Positions 30,865-46,190 of a stretch of DNA of 64,000 bases are shown here, piece by piece. The position numbers and the translations under genes are program-made. Source of the DNA: Acanthochromis polyacanthus (Eukaryota > Chordata > Actinopteri > Pomacentridae); assembly GCF_021347895.1 (NCBI RefSeq), contig NC_067136.1, positions 4,889,838 through 4,953,837 on the forward strand, read 5' to 3'. The notes beneath the pieces are model-generated. The model was not told the origin of the DNA, did not search any database, and worked only from the letters and a program-made list of their open reading frames with translations. Within the stretch, counting starts at the first letter, position 1, and every line of letters starts with the position of its first letter.

Positions 30865-33470
30865 GCCGATGGCAGCGGTCAGTGAGACCTGAAATGGCTG
30901 AGTACATGTGCTCCTCTGAAGAGCTGAAGACAGAATGGCAGTATCCTTCCCTGCCTTTCTGCTTTACTTCTGAGTTAGGGAGGGGATGTGATGTCAAAAG
31001 CCTCAGGACAAAGATGAAAAGATGTGAGAACCGCTGTTTATTGCTTGTTCACACGTTAAGGCGGCCAAACTCTGAACACAGAGCAGGGTCAAACTGTGGT
31101 CACAGCAAAACATGTACTACGCTGTCTTATGAGATTATTAAAGCTTTTCTCAAAAAACCAAAGATTAAAAATGAGCAATTTGAGCCTCGTTAGAGAACCT
31201 GATCATGTACCGGTTTTCCTTTAATCTACTCATAATAATAATAATAATTGGTCATTCTGTGGAGATGAAACTCTGAGGTGCTTTACAGGCCTTCAAGTAA
31301 GCCACTTATTTTTAATGTAACTTTATTCTTCCTAGGTGAGGCCTAAATTCAAGTTGACTGCTTTTCTTAAATCCGATTTAACCCACTTCACTGACTACAA
31401 AGTCAAGTTTCACTCCCTGACATATATCTCAATAACCGAAATAGACAATAATGCGTTGTTTAGTCTCATTTGAAAGCTCTCGTTAGGTTGATAAGAAATC
31501 ATATAGTGGACTGAGTACAGAGTGTAGAGACTATTAAAATATCTGTCCAGAATAAACTAATCAGTAACCTGATTGATCCTTCAGGTCAGAGGAGAAAACC
31601 AGGACCACCACCTCCTTGCAATGCAATAAATCAGGGGTCGCAAACAGTAGCGCCAGCCCCCGTTCAGGGGTATAAACAAGCGGTCATCTGAATACCTCTT
31701 GACTCATTATTCTGTAAAACTGGGTACGTGATGGACGGACACGGTATGCCGAGATCCATTTTTTAATTTCAAGAAAAACCTCAAAGAAATTTTAAACGAA
31801 ATAAAACTGTTTAAGCTCTCAGGGAAATGATCTATTTTTAACTAACGTTGCCCACTCTCTGAGAGACCAGATCCGTTTGACCAGATCCAACAGCTGACAG
31901 TAAAAACATTCCTCCGATGCACTGCTGTGGTGACTTTAACACAAAGTACTACTTGGACCATCGTGAATGGTACGCATGCATAATTTCTGGAGGAAGAAAG
32001 AATGTTGTTGTGATTTTCATTTTGAGAATTCAACAGCAGCTTGGTACTGTATGCAGCCCTGATAGTCCAGTATTTTAGTTTGAAGCTGCATTTGTTGAGG
32101 GAGCAGAATTATTTGCATTCTTACATTAAATTAAAGAAAAATAATGGGGCCCACCAATGTACTACGTTTTACCTATATTTTCATTTTTCACTTCCTTCTG
32201 GTCACATATTGTTTTCTGTCACATAAGTACAAGCAGCCCACTGTTGCTGAATACTGTACTTGGTTTGGACTCAACCCCTAATGCGTACTGCATAAACGTA
32301 AGACATTAAGAAATAAAAAAGCATAAAAACAATAAACATATTCTAAACTGCTGACATTCACATTTAGGTAAGATATTAATTATATGATTGTTTAAATCTG
32401 CATATGCAGTTTGAAATACTCAGTTTTATTATTTAATTGAACAAAGATGTCTGTCTACTCGCAGACACATGATGACACAGGTTCCCTCTTGGATAACATG
32501 GAGACACACACACACACACTCCAGAATTGATGCTTCCAAAAATTCATGAGCAAAATGAAGCTCTATGCAAAATAAATAATGAAAGCCAGTTTAGTCTGAA
32601 AATATAAAGTTGCTATTCTGTTTTACAATTCTAACCCTAAAACTCTAACCATAGCTGAACATGAAGCTGGAACCTGGCATTTTACTGAGGTGTTAGATGG
32701 ATTGTTGTGAATTTACAGCTGCTGTTTTTTACAGATACTTTTTAGGGGAGTAGAACCAGCATGGTTGCCAGCAAAGCTTTTTGACTTAAGGTAACCAATG
32801 ATTATCTGTCCAAGTGAGAACATTAAATGAACGTTATCCCTCAAAAATAGTTCAGACTTGTTGAACACTATTTCAGTATGATAAATAATGCTCCCTTTAA
32901 CACACAAACCACAATTACCACACAACTGCCGTCACACTGTTTACAAACTTCCACACTTTGTCCACGTTCACTGGAGAGTCATGTCTTCAGTGGCACCTCT
33001 GGTTCATTGAGGAAAGTATTATTCTCATGTGAGGATACTGTACATGGAGGTCTCACAGATTTCTCTTCATAGCTGTAATTAACAGGACACTTTTCACACG
33101 TCCCAGTGAATGACAAGCACATCTGGAGCAGTTCTTTCTTGAAGGCAGTGATGAAATACGAGAATGAAGTCACTCCAACACATGGCTCCCTTTGTTTAAC
33201 CTGAGAATAAAACCTGTGAATTCACACCAAGACTGTTCACCATGGTCTGCTTTGCCTCCTGTGCACCACACCGAATCCAGACCATGCAAAACAGCACAAC
33301 AGAAATGATTTAAAATAGGCAGCAAATGATAGATGGATAGATAGATCAGTGTATTCACAAATTTACTGTTCAAGTTGAACTCTGTTAATGTGCAAGATTT
33401 GAGATTTATTGTGTCTTTGTTTTTAATAATTTAGCATTCGCATCACAATTAATAACAATAATATTTTAAC
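30865..33470. other. No recognisable gene
   Basis: AT-rich sequence with only short shadow frames; I see no domain, splice-bounded exon or known repeat, apart from a short (ATA)n near 31235. If the inverted-repeat pair bounds one element, this is interior that has lost, or never had, genes. Confidence 0.5.
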
Positions 33471-33474
33471 ATCA

Positions 33475-33830
33475 GGGCTGCACAGTGGAGTAGTGGTTAG
33501 CACTTTGGCCTTGCAGCAAGAAGATCCCCGGTTCAAATCCTGGGATCTTCCTGCATGGAGTCTGCATGTTCTCCCTGTGCATGCGTGGGTTTTCTCCGGG
33601 TACTCCGGCTTCCTCCCACAGTCCAAAAACATGCTGAGGTTAATTGGTTACTCTAAATTGTCCGTAGGTGTGAATGTGAGTGTGATTGTGTGTCTGTATA
33701 TGTAGCCCTGTGACAGACTGGTGACCTGTCCAGGGTGTCCCCTGCCTTCACCAGAGTCAGCTGGGATAGACTCCAGCACCCCCCATGACCCTAGTGAGGA
33801 TAAAGCGGTGTATAGAGGATGGATGGATGG
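33475..33830 (+). mobile_element. tRNA-derived SINE (V-SINE-like)
   Basis: The 5' part has a pol III A box TAGTGGTTAGC (33491-33501) and B box GGTTCAAATCC (33530-33540), as in a tRNA. A conserved centre follows (GCATGCGTGGGTTTTCTCCG, ACTCCGGCTTCCTCCCACAG, TCCAAAAACATG), and the 3' end is a GGAT tandem. This structure is widespread in teleosts; the V-SINE name is from memory. Confidence 0.8.
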
Positions 33831-34017
33831 ACTTAAACATGAACAGTTCTTAACATGAATATCCAAAGCTCATCAGCTTATACTCAAGGCTGAACCATAA
33901 ATTATAACATATAAAATTGACTGAACATTGAACACACCAAAAGATGTGCTTATTTGGAATACAATTTCTACGACAACCAAGTTTCAAAAATATTAAGCAG
34001 CAACATACCTTTCTCTT

Positions 34018-35255
34018 TTTTTGCAATATATTTTATTGATTTCAACAACAACAAACAATGAACAACCCAGCACAGATACAGCCAAATCACAAAAGACAGC
34101 AACGATTTACATACATAAACTGCACATATCGCTAATATAAATTTACAGTGGGGCTAATACAGAGGAGGAGATAAAGAGAATAATACAGTAACCCTTTCTT
34201 CAACAAGTCAGCGGTATCGTCAGGAAGATAATTCAGGAAGGGATACCAGACATTATAAAACAAGTTGTCATTGCCCTTTAGTGTAGCACTGAGGCGTTCC
34301 ATAGGAAAGTCCTTAAATATGTCCCTGTACCACTGTGTTACAGATGGAGGTTTACCTTTAATCCATTGAAACAAAACACATCTCCTTGGCAGAAGTAAAA
34401 GTTTGCCCATCAATACAAACTGTGTAGCAGATAGCGAGGGCTGCCCCACAAGTACCCCCAGAAGAAACAAGACAGGCTCCCGCTTAACTGTTTTTTTTGG
34501 AAGATTGAGCTGAGCTCCCTAGCGATGTTTTTCCAATATCTGGCTATCATGGGACACTGCCAAACACATGTCCCTACTTCGTTTTTACACTTTCCACACA
34601 GGGGGGGGGGGGGATCTGGGGGTTTATTTTGTTTAGAAGGTGAGGGGTACATTGTAGTCTGTGTAACATCCTGTACTGGCTTTCTCTGAGTCTGTTACAA
34701 GTAAAAATGTTCTTAACAGGTTCAAAAGCGTCTGATCACGTGTTGGCATCAAGGTCAACCTCCAAGTCTCTCACACAGGACTCCATAGATCTACTAACCG
34801 TGAGGGGATTAACAGAGTATAATTTAGCATAAAAAAGGGAGATGAATTTTTTATTGTTCATGGCAGTTAAATTAAGATTAAGAAGGAAATTATCGACTGG
34901 ACTAAGTATTGGTCGGTCTGTTGGGAGAATAAGATTAGTTTTTACAAAGTGTCTCACCTGGAGAAAACCCAAAAACTGATTGTGTGGTAATTTGTATTTA
35001 GTCTGAAGCTGTGCGAATGATGTAAAATTACCATTTTCAAATAGATCAGCTATAAATTTCAAATCCTTTGAGTGCCAGATGCCAAAAATACTTTCCCCTA
35101 TACCAGGAGGAAAGGCTCTGTTTTGAATTAAAGGTTGTAGAGCTGATGAGAAGCCACCCCTGCCAGTGTGCTTAGCAGCATCATGCCACATCTTAAGTGT
35201 ATTAAGCATGATGATATTGTTTTTATCCTCAGCTGGGAGCTTGCTCATTTCAATT
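34018..35255 (-). mobile_element. 5'-truncated L1-type LINE, 3' end with A-tail and 14-bp target duplication
   Basis: Direct repeat CATACCTTTCTCTT flanks it (34004-34017 and 35256-35269). The plus strand begins with a T run, the A-tail of a minus-strand insert. It encodes the C-terminus of an L1 ORF2: MSKLPAEDKNNIIMLNTLKM onward, a zinc-binding-like CGKCKNEVGTCVWQCPMIAR then YW, and a helical tail to 34132, in three frames. It is a dead-on-arrival insertion. Confidence 0.85.
34736..35248 (-). pseudogene. L1 ORF2 C-terminal region, frameshifted
   Basis: 170 open codons (MSKLPAEDKNNIIML ... MESCVRDLEVDLD) correspond to the region between RT and the zinc-binding end of L1 ORF2. The following pieces, 34652-34410 with CGKCKNEVGTC and 34470-34132, are in other frames. 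A run of about ten G at ~34602 lies at one shift. Confidence 0.7.
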
Positions 35256-35269
35256 CATACCTTTCTCTT

Positions 35270-36700
35270 CAGGTGCAAATTTCCTGATTGACTTCTGCAC
35301 TCCTTGTTGTTTAGGGTGAACAACATGAATAAGTGACATCATTTTTATCATAAATAAGAATACATTAATAGTGTGATATAAGTTTCAGAAATGCTCATGT
35401 GTTGCTGCATACCAGGCACACCTAACAGAAAACAGCTCAGCAGTTACACTATCAACAACACTGTGAAACCTTGTCACTGTAAAAATTTAGATAATAAAAG
35501 GTGTAGCATTAACTATGAGGCAGAAGAACTACAGGATCTGCATTTTCATAATAGTGCTACAAAACATCATTTTTTTCTTGCTGTGAGTTCTATCAGAATA
35601 TCAGTACAATTCACACATTTAGGCATTAAATATTAAATCAGCATCCATTTAGCTTTATGATTGGTATTGGATTTTGTTTGTTTCTCATGTGTTTTGTTAA
35701 GTGGAACAGATCGTCCCATTTAACTTCAAATTTGAAATCAAATTCACATTTTGTATCTGCCTAAACTACTTTAAGGCTGCTTACATGGGAAAATGGTTCT
35801 GTACATTTTCGTAACTAGTATAAACAGTGCTAATCCACAATTTCCAGCGTGAAAATACATTCGCTGTATTTTCATACATTCGCTGCTAAAGTGAGTTTTA
35901 ATTACGATTTGAACAGAAGACTCCATTGAAAACAGAACCTTATGTGCAACCGTACATTTCTCCTGATTGATGATTTTTTTTTCTAGAAAGAGTCTTAATC
36001 TTCCCCAGAAGCAATGAAGTGCAAAACTTCCTTTTCAGGACAAACTCTTGTGGTCTCATTTTCCTGTCAAAGATTTCAGGAAATTTTATGTGCAATACAC
36101 TCCATAAATTGATTAAAAAAAAAAACGATCTTAACAAAATATGTTTAAGTTTATTTCTACAACTTACATCAAATGAATAAATTACTTGATTACATCGATG
36201 CTTCTATGAATAGATGTAAAAACTGACGTGTTATAATGACTCCAATGATTTTATAATGAGGAAACTCACTTGTGTAACACTGTGAAAAAAAAAAAAACCA
36301 ATCAACAAACAAACATGTAAAACCGAAAATTTTCTCGTCATTTTACAAATGAACTGAATAGAAATCATGTCATTGCGTGCCATGCCAGTGCCACATGTTT
36401 ATATTATAAGCGGACAAAAAAAATCATTACAAGTTGTCAGCAATTACATAGAGGTTTTAGAAAATAAAATGAAAGTATTGCAACTTACCTTATGCCTTTT
36501 TTTTTTTGCTTGAAGGAAAAAAGTCAGCTTGACGGATGGTAAGGTAAATGTTCTCCTCTTCAATATATTTACCTATTACCTATATAACTATTATATATTA
36601 TATATTGATAGAAAAATCACAAATAAAATAAATATTCAGCTAGATAAATCTTCAATGAAGGAAAAAAAACATGGACATGCTCATCAGTGCAGCCAGACCA
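35270..36700. other. No recognisable gene
   Basis: AT-rich, with homopolymer runs (A near 36115 and 36285, T near 36500). No exon, domain or known repeat recognised. Confidence 0.5.
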
Positions 36701-36704
36701 TATA

Positions 36705-38339
<1,635 letters not shown>

Positions 38340-38414
38340 TAGATGCATGAAGAGTTACATTTTAGTTGATGTGAATTGGACTAGCATTACAAAGACTTGG
38401 CTGAAGAAGAATTG

Positions 38415-40316
<1,902 letters not shown>

Positions 40317-40320
<4 letters not shown>

Positions 40321-40655
40321 TTGTACTTCTATCTTAGTGAGGACATCCATAGGCGTAATGCATTTCCTAGAGCCTTGCCCTAACCTTAACCATCACAACT
40401 GATTGTCTAAACTTAATCCTTACCCTAACTCTAACCAAACCTCAATTCATACCTGTTCTCTAAAAACAAGTCTTCACCCTCAAACATGGCTGTTTCAAAG
40501 TGAGGACCGGACAAAATGTCCTCACTTTGTAAAAATGTCCTCACTTTGATAGTTAAATGCAGAAAATAGTTCTCACAATGTAGCAAGTACAAGAACACAC
40601 AGACACACACACACACACACACACACAGACACACACACACACACACACACATACG
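40317..40655. repeat. CA-associated repeat (GTGAGGAC / GTCCTCACTTTG) plus short (CA)n
   Basis: Contains TAGTGAGGACATCC, CCCTAACCTTAACC, and AAATGTCCTCACTTTG repeated twice, followed by a second CA run at 40593-40652. I know this combination as common beside CA arrays in fish, but cannot name the family. Confidence 0.55.
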
Positions 40656-40659
40656 CTCA

Positions 40660-43600
40660 ATTCATCCAGTAAATTTACAAAGACTGAAGAACATATAAAC
40701 AGAGCTGTGACAGAAAAGAGATCTTTTAAAAGAAATTCTTGTCCAACAAATATTGATCCACGATATTTTTGTAAAGAAATGTCCTGCTCTGCATTTCTGC
40801 AGAAAATACGAATAAAACTAAAACTAAAAAGCAGTCACACTTAATTTGTGAAGTAAAGAAAGATGAGACTATTTGATGGGAATGTGTGTCATTGCTGTAG
40901 CTTGTAAAGGGATTTACCTAAAACAGGTGAGAAGTCTGAATCTGGCTTGTTTAACCGGAGGCTTACAGTCAGTTATCATTCAGCAGTAGCCTCTAAAGTA
41001 TGGGCCAACACAACTTTATCATAAATATGTGTAAATATATTGTGGCATATTATGTTTAACGGTTTTCTACATATTGATACATTTGCTGCTCCTTCATTCT
41101 TAGAAGGGTAAATGGAGAAAACACTAAGTTATACATTCAGGGGTGGTTTACATATAAAGTTTCTAAAGCTTATGTTTTCTTCCTTTAAAAGCCTACAGAG
41201 AACCGTCAAATGCAATCGATCCAACATAAAATCTCATTTTAGAAAATGTACCTGTTATCAACTGTGGGCTATAGGACAAAAAAATAACAGGCTACTCTTT
41301 CACAAACATCTGGAAAGGGCTATTGTCACAATTACTGTTATTAGTCAAATTACAAAATACAATGAATGAACATTACACGGCTCCAACTCTCACAGACAGA
41401 ATAAATACTGCATTTGTACGTCTGCTTTAAATACTACTATAATCACAAAGGTGAATCTATTCCCAGTACACTCCTAGCATTTCAGTGTAATTTCACCGTG
41501 CCATTCTTCTGTTCTCTGATTAGTCCCACATCTTCAGCATCATGTAGGACAGAAAAGAATAAAAACAAACCAGCATGCAAGATGTTTTTAACTTTAAACT
41601 TTGTTTCAGAAATTCGATGTAACTGTCTTACACTTTGCAATAGCATACAGCCTGACAGATAACAAAGATGTCTTAAAACATTCTAAATACATCTTTGGCA
41701 CAAATAGCAATTCTTCCAAGTAAAATGGCTTAACTTTTAGCAAAAAAAATGTCTTGATTAAAATTAAATTCAGGACTTTTCCTGCAAAGCAATCCGTATT
41801 CTCTCCATGCTAAGTTTAACGGTTCAGTGACACAGAGGTAAACTAACCACACGGATATTTGTAAGAAAAAAATAACAAAACACTCCCTCTGATTAAAGTT
41901 CAATCTTTACTTTCTCTACATTTAAAAATTGACATGTTTTGAAATCAAAAATGCAAAAGATTTTCCTTTAAGGATTGCTTTAAACATGAAGCTGCATGTA
42001 TTGTACAACATTCAGTGTCCGACAAACTGGTAATGCACATAAAGATGAGCAGGACGAAAAGTATCAAATATCTCCCAGTGTGCTTTCAGAAAATGCCACG
42101 ACTGATCATTTTCCATCATCACACAGCCCACTGAGGAGTCGAGTGCACCCGGTGCTACACTGCACACTCAGCGAGGTTTGCATACTAAAAGACAGAAGTC
42201 AGGATGGTGAGAGCTCACAGAGGACAGGCGGGGGGGCTACCCTGACCGAACCTCGAGACATGTTCCCAAACCTACATGGATTGTTTTTTTGCCTTCTTTT
42301 AAACATCTGAACAGCAGGTTTGAACCACCATCCCTCATCTTTTTTGTTCTAGATGAAGACAGAACATGGAATGTGGAAAGACGCTTGAGCATTCATCCCA
42401 TGTACAACTTGCCTTCATAATCTGGACTTGTGCACTCGTGACATTATATCTGAGTAAACACCATTGTCCCCTTTAACAATTTCACTTGAATAAAAAGAAA
42501 TTCTAATTTCTGGAGAGCTACTAACTTCTGGAGAGAAAAGGCAAAAAGATGGACTCGCCACCACTGATCAGAACTTGTGCTGAGTGCGAAGCAGGGACTT
42601 TGGGAGTACTGGGCAGAGCAGGATTCAGCAGGTCAGTTTAGACATGGGGAGGGCTACAACTCATCAGAGTCACACTACACAACACACACCGAATACTGAA
42701 GGTGACAGGAGATGGCATAGGGAGGAACTTGTGAGGAGAGGACTCATAAGATAATCAATCGTAACATAAGATGCACTTTCAAACAAGAACTGAAAAGAAA
42801 AGCTCAACAATGCATGCCAAATTGTCACAGAGACACAAATTAACTCTCGAAGGATTAGGTGCTGACCAAAAACAGGCAGTAGAGGTTTTTTTTTTTTGCT
42901 CTACCTCCTGTGTTTAGGCCTGTGTAGATGGCATGTTTACCAACATAACATCTACACATTTGCCTACTGCGTCTCACCATCAAATACATTAAGTTGAAAC
43001 AACAGAGGAGGAAAATGTCAAGTTTGACTTGAGAGTCCAACCTGCAATTGGGCAACAACACATTCATGTATTCTTGAAACACACCTTAAACTGTGCTAAG
43101 CAAAAAGAAAGATCAAATGTTTAAAAGCACTCAGTAAAAATGTATGAAACAGACAGGTAGAGGGGCATTCGGTGAAACTGAGAGAAACAGCATGTTGCTG
43201 GTTCCAGATAGGGGATGGTTTGGAGTCTGGTTTTTTTAAATAAGTTTTTCAACACCTTCTACCTAGCTGTTAAATGTCTCGGGCCAATTTTTCCAGCGTA
43301 CCAAAACCTCACGGCGCATGTCCTGCCACCATACAGAGCCTCTCGGGGTATTGTAGTGTATTGTTTTTGGACACGATGCGCTATAAGTAAAAGATGATAT
43401 TATTATTATGGTAAATGCTATTAGACTCTTCAGTCTAATAACAGTAAAACCAGATGTGAAACATACGTATAAAATATATAATGGTATAATATGTATGAAA
43501 TCTATCACAAAATAAAGAGGGTAAGATGTGGAGCAAAAAGTTTGAACATGTGTGGACATGTTCTCTGTAAAAGATGGCCTGATGATCACTTAATGCGCAT
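40660..43600. other. No recognisable gene
   Basis: AT-rich sequence with scattered short frames. Nothing on either strand resembles a viral polymerase, capsid, ATPase or integrase, nor a host exon. Confidence 0.5.
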
Positions 43601-43606
43601 GTCTTC

Positions 43607-43903
43607 TGTAAAGTGTTCCAGGGCTGAAATATGATAACCTGACGTTATGCTCTGACCAACAGATTGAGAAAAGTTTAACCGCGTCAAAACTGCCACTCCT
43701 ATCACACGCCCTTATAGGCGTGGAAAAATGACCGACGCTCACAGCATAAAAAATGGTGCACAGCTCAGTATCTTCAGTTCTTCTTCTGGTGTTATCACTG
43801 CTAAGAATTACTCCTGGATTTATTGTTTTTTGGTTGACAAATAAATCCTGCTGCCCTTCGAATGCTGACTTCTCTTGGTGATTTTTTGAAGACTTCATTT
43901 ACA
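43607..43903 (+). mobile_element. Solo LTR (candidate), just upstream of the TARG1-like gene
   Basis: Starts TGTAAAG and ends CATTTACA (TG...CA with a short inverted repeat). The 4-bp CTTC flanks it on both sides (43603-43606, 43904-43907). It has a TATA-like CATAAAAAATGG near 43745 and AATAAA near 43839, both in plus orientation, in U3-R-U5 order. No internal retroviral sequence follows. The short duplication makes this probable, not certain. Confidence 0.6.
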
Positions 43904-43988
43904 CTTCAGAATCCGGGGTTGAGGAGCTTGGTACTCTCGGAGGAAAGCCTGTGAACCACTTGTAAGCTGGAATAATTTAGTTGCATTT

Positions 43989-44744
43989 ATGGCTGACAGA
44001 CGTAGTCCTCAAGTGAAGCCGGAGCTGCTAAAACAAGTCACCGGCAATCTCTTCGACTGTCCCAACGACGAGGCGCTGGCGCACTGTATTAGTGCGGACT
44101 GTCGCATGGGAGCGGGCATAGCGGTGCTGTTTAAACAGAAGTTTAAAGGTGTTTCCGAGCTACTGAAACAGAGTGAGTAAGAAGGGTAAGCAGAATTCAC
44201 CTCCCCTGCCCCTCCAAGAGTTTGGGTTGTTCAAGCTCTCCATGTGTGTCTCGTACAGGGAAGGCGCCCGGTCAATGTGCTGTGCTGCTGAGAGAAGGCC
44301 GTTTCATCTACTATCTAGTATGCGCCAACTGCACCCACCTTAATCCGTCATGCTTGTTATGTGGCTATGTTGAATTGTGCGAGCAAAACCTCTATATACA
44401 CGTCTCTTGTTCCAGGTTACAAAACAAAGAGCCTTTCATAAACCCACATACAGCAGTCTACTACACAGCCTTGAGGATATGAGGTCACATTGTATACGGA
44501 ACGGAGTACACAAGCTGTCGATGCCTCGGTATGTGAACGATGTGGTATCCCCGGTATGATAGTATCAACAGTGATAATGGCTGATTGTCTGTCCTCTCTT
44601 GCTGTGTGTTCTCACAGTATTGGCTGCGGCTTGGATCAACTGGAGTGGACCGAGGTAGCCAAGATATTGGAACGGGTCTTTATGGGCACTGGCATTACCA
44701 TCACAATATACAGCCTTCCTTGGACAGCAGCATCCATGAACTAG
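43989..44744 (+). CDS. oard1-like: TARG1/OARD1-like ADP-ribosyl-glutamate hydrolase (macrodomain), 4 exons
   Basis: TARG1 removes mono-ADP-ribose from acidic side chains and hydrolyses O-acetyl-ADP-ribose. Exons: 43989-44172, 44259-44317, 44416-44528, 44618-44744; each junction is GT-AG with matching phase, giving 160 residues (human TARG1 has 152). Motifs: [80 protein letters not shown]. The catalytic Lys and Asp fall at K84 and D125, the same numbers as in the human enzyme. Introns are short (86, 98 and 89 bp). It is convergent with the minus-strand ORFs at 45247-47396. It may be a host gene or a captured copy; the introns argue against retroposition. A poly(A) signal AATAAA is at 45122. 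Confidence 0.88.
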
Positions 44745-45246
44745 CTACCAATGGATTGTCCGAATGTTGCTTGCCAATGCTAGGAAACAAATATTGGCTA
44801 CGTATCTACCATAAAGAGATGTACTGTATGAACTGTCTTTATTGTGTTCTGGGTCAATCCCTGTTAGCCATTCCCCACGGAACCCGCTCGGTGAGTCTGC
44901 TTGTTTTGACAGCGATATTCTTTATTTGCCCCACATTAGTGATATGTGTATGACACATATAATATATTATTGGAGGCAGAGCCGGCATATGTTCTCACAC
45001 CTTTCATTTGTTCATGTGTGAGGGTGGATTGTAAAGCTTTTTCATGATGCGTCTGCCAGACACATTGCTCACGGGTTTCTCTCACGTTTTTGGAAAAGAA
45101 CCAGGAAATGCACACATTTAAAATAAAGATTCATTATTTCTCATTCTTGTTATTGACAAACAATAAAAAACAAATTATCAGGATACATCAACACAGCAGA
45201 AAATATTTAAGGATACATCAACAGAGTAGAAAACACTTCAAACTGA

Positions 45247-45699
45247 TCAGGTTCGTATCATCTGTAAAGCTTGGTCTAACAGAGACGCGTCAAAAGCACG
45301 TTCCATGTCACATTGTAATGCGTTCAGTTCCAACAAGATATTCAAGGGTAAGTTGTCTTCCAAACGGTAACATATCACATCAATAAACAAAGCGTACAAA
45401 GAGAATAAATGAGAAGATTTCACTTGAAAAGAGTCCATAGTCCAATCTTGAATTATTTTTCTAAAAGTTTGTGACACAGGTCCATTCATTCTTGCAGTGG
45501 TTTGTACAATTATTTCCCAGGGTGTATGCACGGAGTGTGCCCGCACCATGCTGAAAATGTTTTCTAGTCTTTTAACTTCCACGCTTCTGGTACCTGTGAT
45601 AGTGTCTGTACATGTTGAAAGTCTGTTTTTAATCGCTTGAGCCAAAAGGTTTATCCAGCACAAGTCGGCCGTCTCGGGTGTCGTCCACACATTTCCCAT
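45247..45699 (-). CDS. Virus-like element ORF E: 150-residue helical protein, unknown
   Basis: I chose the ATG at 45699, four bases past the stop of ORF D; the frame has no other upstream ATG. The product is predicted to be mostly helical (LCWINLLAQAIKNRL, FRKIIQDWTMDSF, SHLFSLYALFIDVICYRLE, LLELNALQCDMERAFDASLL). The order of helices with a hydrophobic central hairpin is weakly reminiscent of Bcl-2-fold proteins, but no BH1 signature (NWGR) is present. Tight coupling to ORF D suggests a shared transcript. Confidence 0.6.
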   Translation of the reverse strand: MGNVWTTPETADLCWINLLAQAIKNRLSTCTDTITGTRSVEVKRLENIFSMVRAHSVHTPWEIIVQTTARMNGPVSQTFRKIIQDWTMDSFQVKSSHLFSLYALFIDVICYRLEDNLPLNILLELNALQCDMERAFDASLLDQALQMIRT

Positions 45700-45701
45700 G
45701 A

Positions 45702-46190
45702 TCAACAGCTGCTACCCTTCCAGAATGCAGTCACCATCCGCAGTTGCCCAATTTTCACCACATCCTCCCCAATCAGGTCGTCGTACATCTCACTGATGGG
45801 AACTCTGAACTCTTTGGTTGCTTTCAGCTCATACAGCAGAGTCTCCGCCACAGCTTGAACTCGGGCATCATCGGCTGAGATTCTGCGGATGTTCAGAAGG
45901 TGTTGAATGGTCGGGATGAAACGAGGGGTGAAAAGCCTCCCCATCAGCCTGTGAAAGTGGAGCTGAAAGTAATCATTGTCCAACTTCTCCAGACACTCGT
46001 GCTGTCTCTGACTGGGATGGTCGACCTGACAGCCGTAGCACTGCTCGCGCCGGTAACTGCAGAGGATGAGGTTCAGCAGATGAAACACAACCGTTTTGAT
46101 GCTGCTGATGAGCATCGATGACACCCAACCATCCACCTCATCCTCTGACGTTGGTGAAGGTGGTGCTGCTTCCGCCGCTGCCTCTGGGGT
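45702..46190 (-). CDS. Virus-like element ORF D: Cys/His-knuckle protein (probably the 3' part of ORF C)
   Basis: The open frame has no ATG at its start; it enters from about 46190 in an Ala/Pro/Glu-rich stretch that continues the composition of ORF C. It includes SSIKTVVFHLLNLILCSY and a putative zinc knuckle CYGCQVDHPSQRQHEC (Cys at 1, 4 and 16, His at 8 and 14), then DYFQLHFHRLMGRLFTPRFI. The stop is at 45702-45704. I have the impression that the C-x2-C...HPSQ...H-x-C motif recurs in fish virus-like repeats but could not verify it. Confidence 0.6.
   Translation of the reverse strand, partial: TPEAAAEAAPPSPTSEDEVDGWVSSMLISSIKTVVFHLLNLILCSYRREQCYGCQVDHPSQRQHECLEKLDNDYFQLHFHRLMGRLFTPRFIPTIQHLLNIRRISADDARVQAVAETLLYELKATKEFRVPISEMYDDLIGEDVVKIGQLRMVTAFWKGSSC

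Noticed and set aside
33491..33545. tRNA gene from A and B boxes
   Set aside because: The boxes belong to the SINE; the sequence cannot fold into a cloverleaf with an acceptor stem and lacks a clear anticodon arm.
42855..43898. Minus-strand frames at 42855-43082, 43263-43589 and 43590-43898
   Set aside because: No start context, domain or splice sites; one overlaps the solo LTR in antisense.
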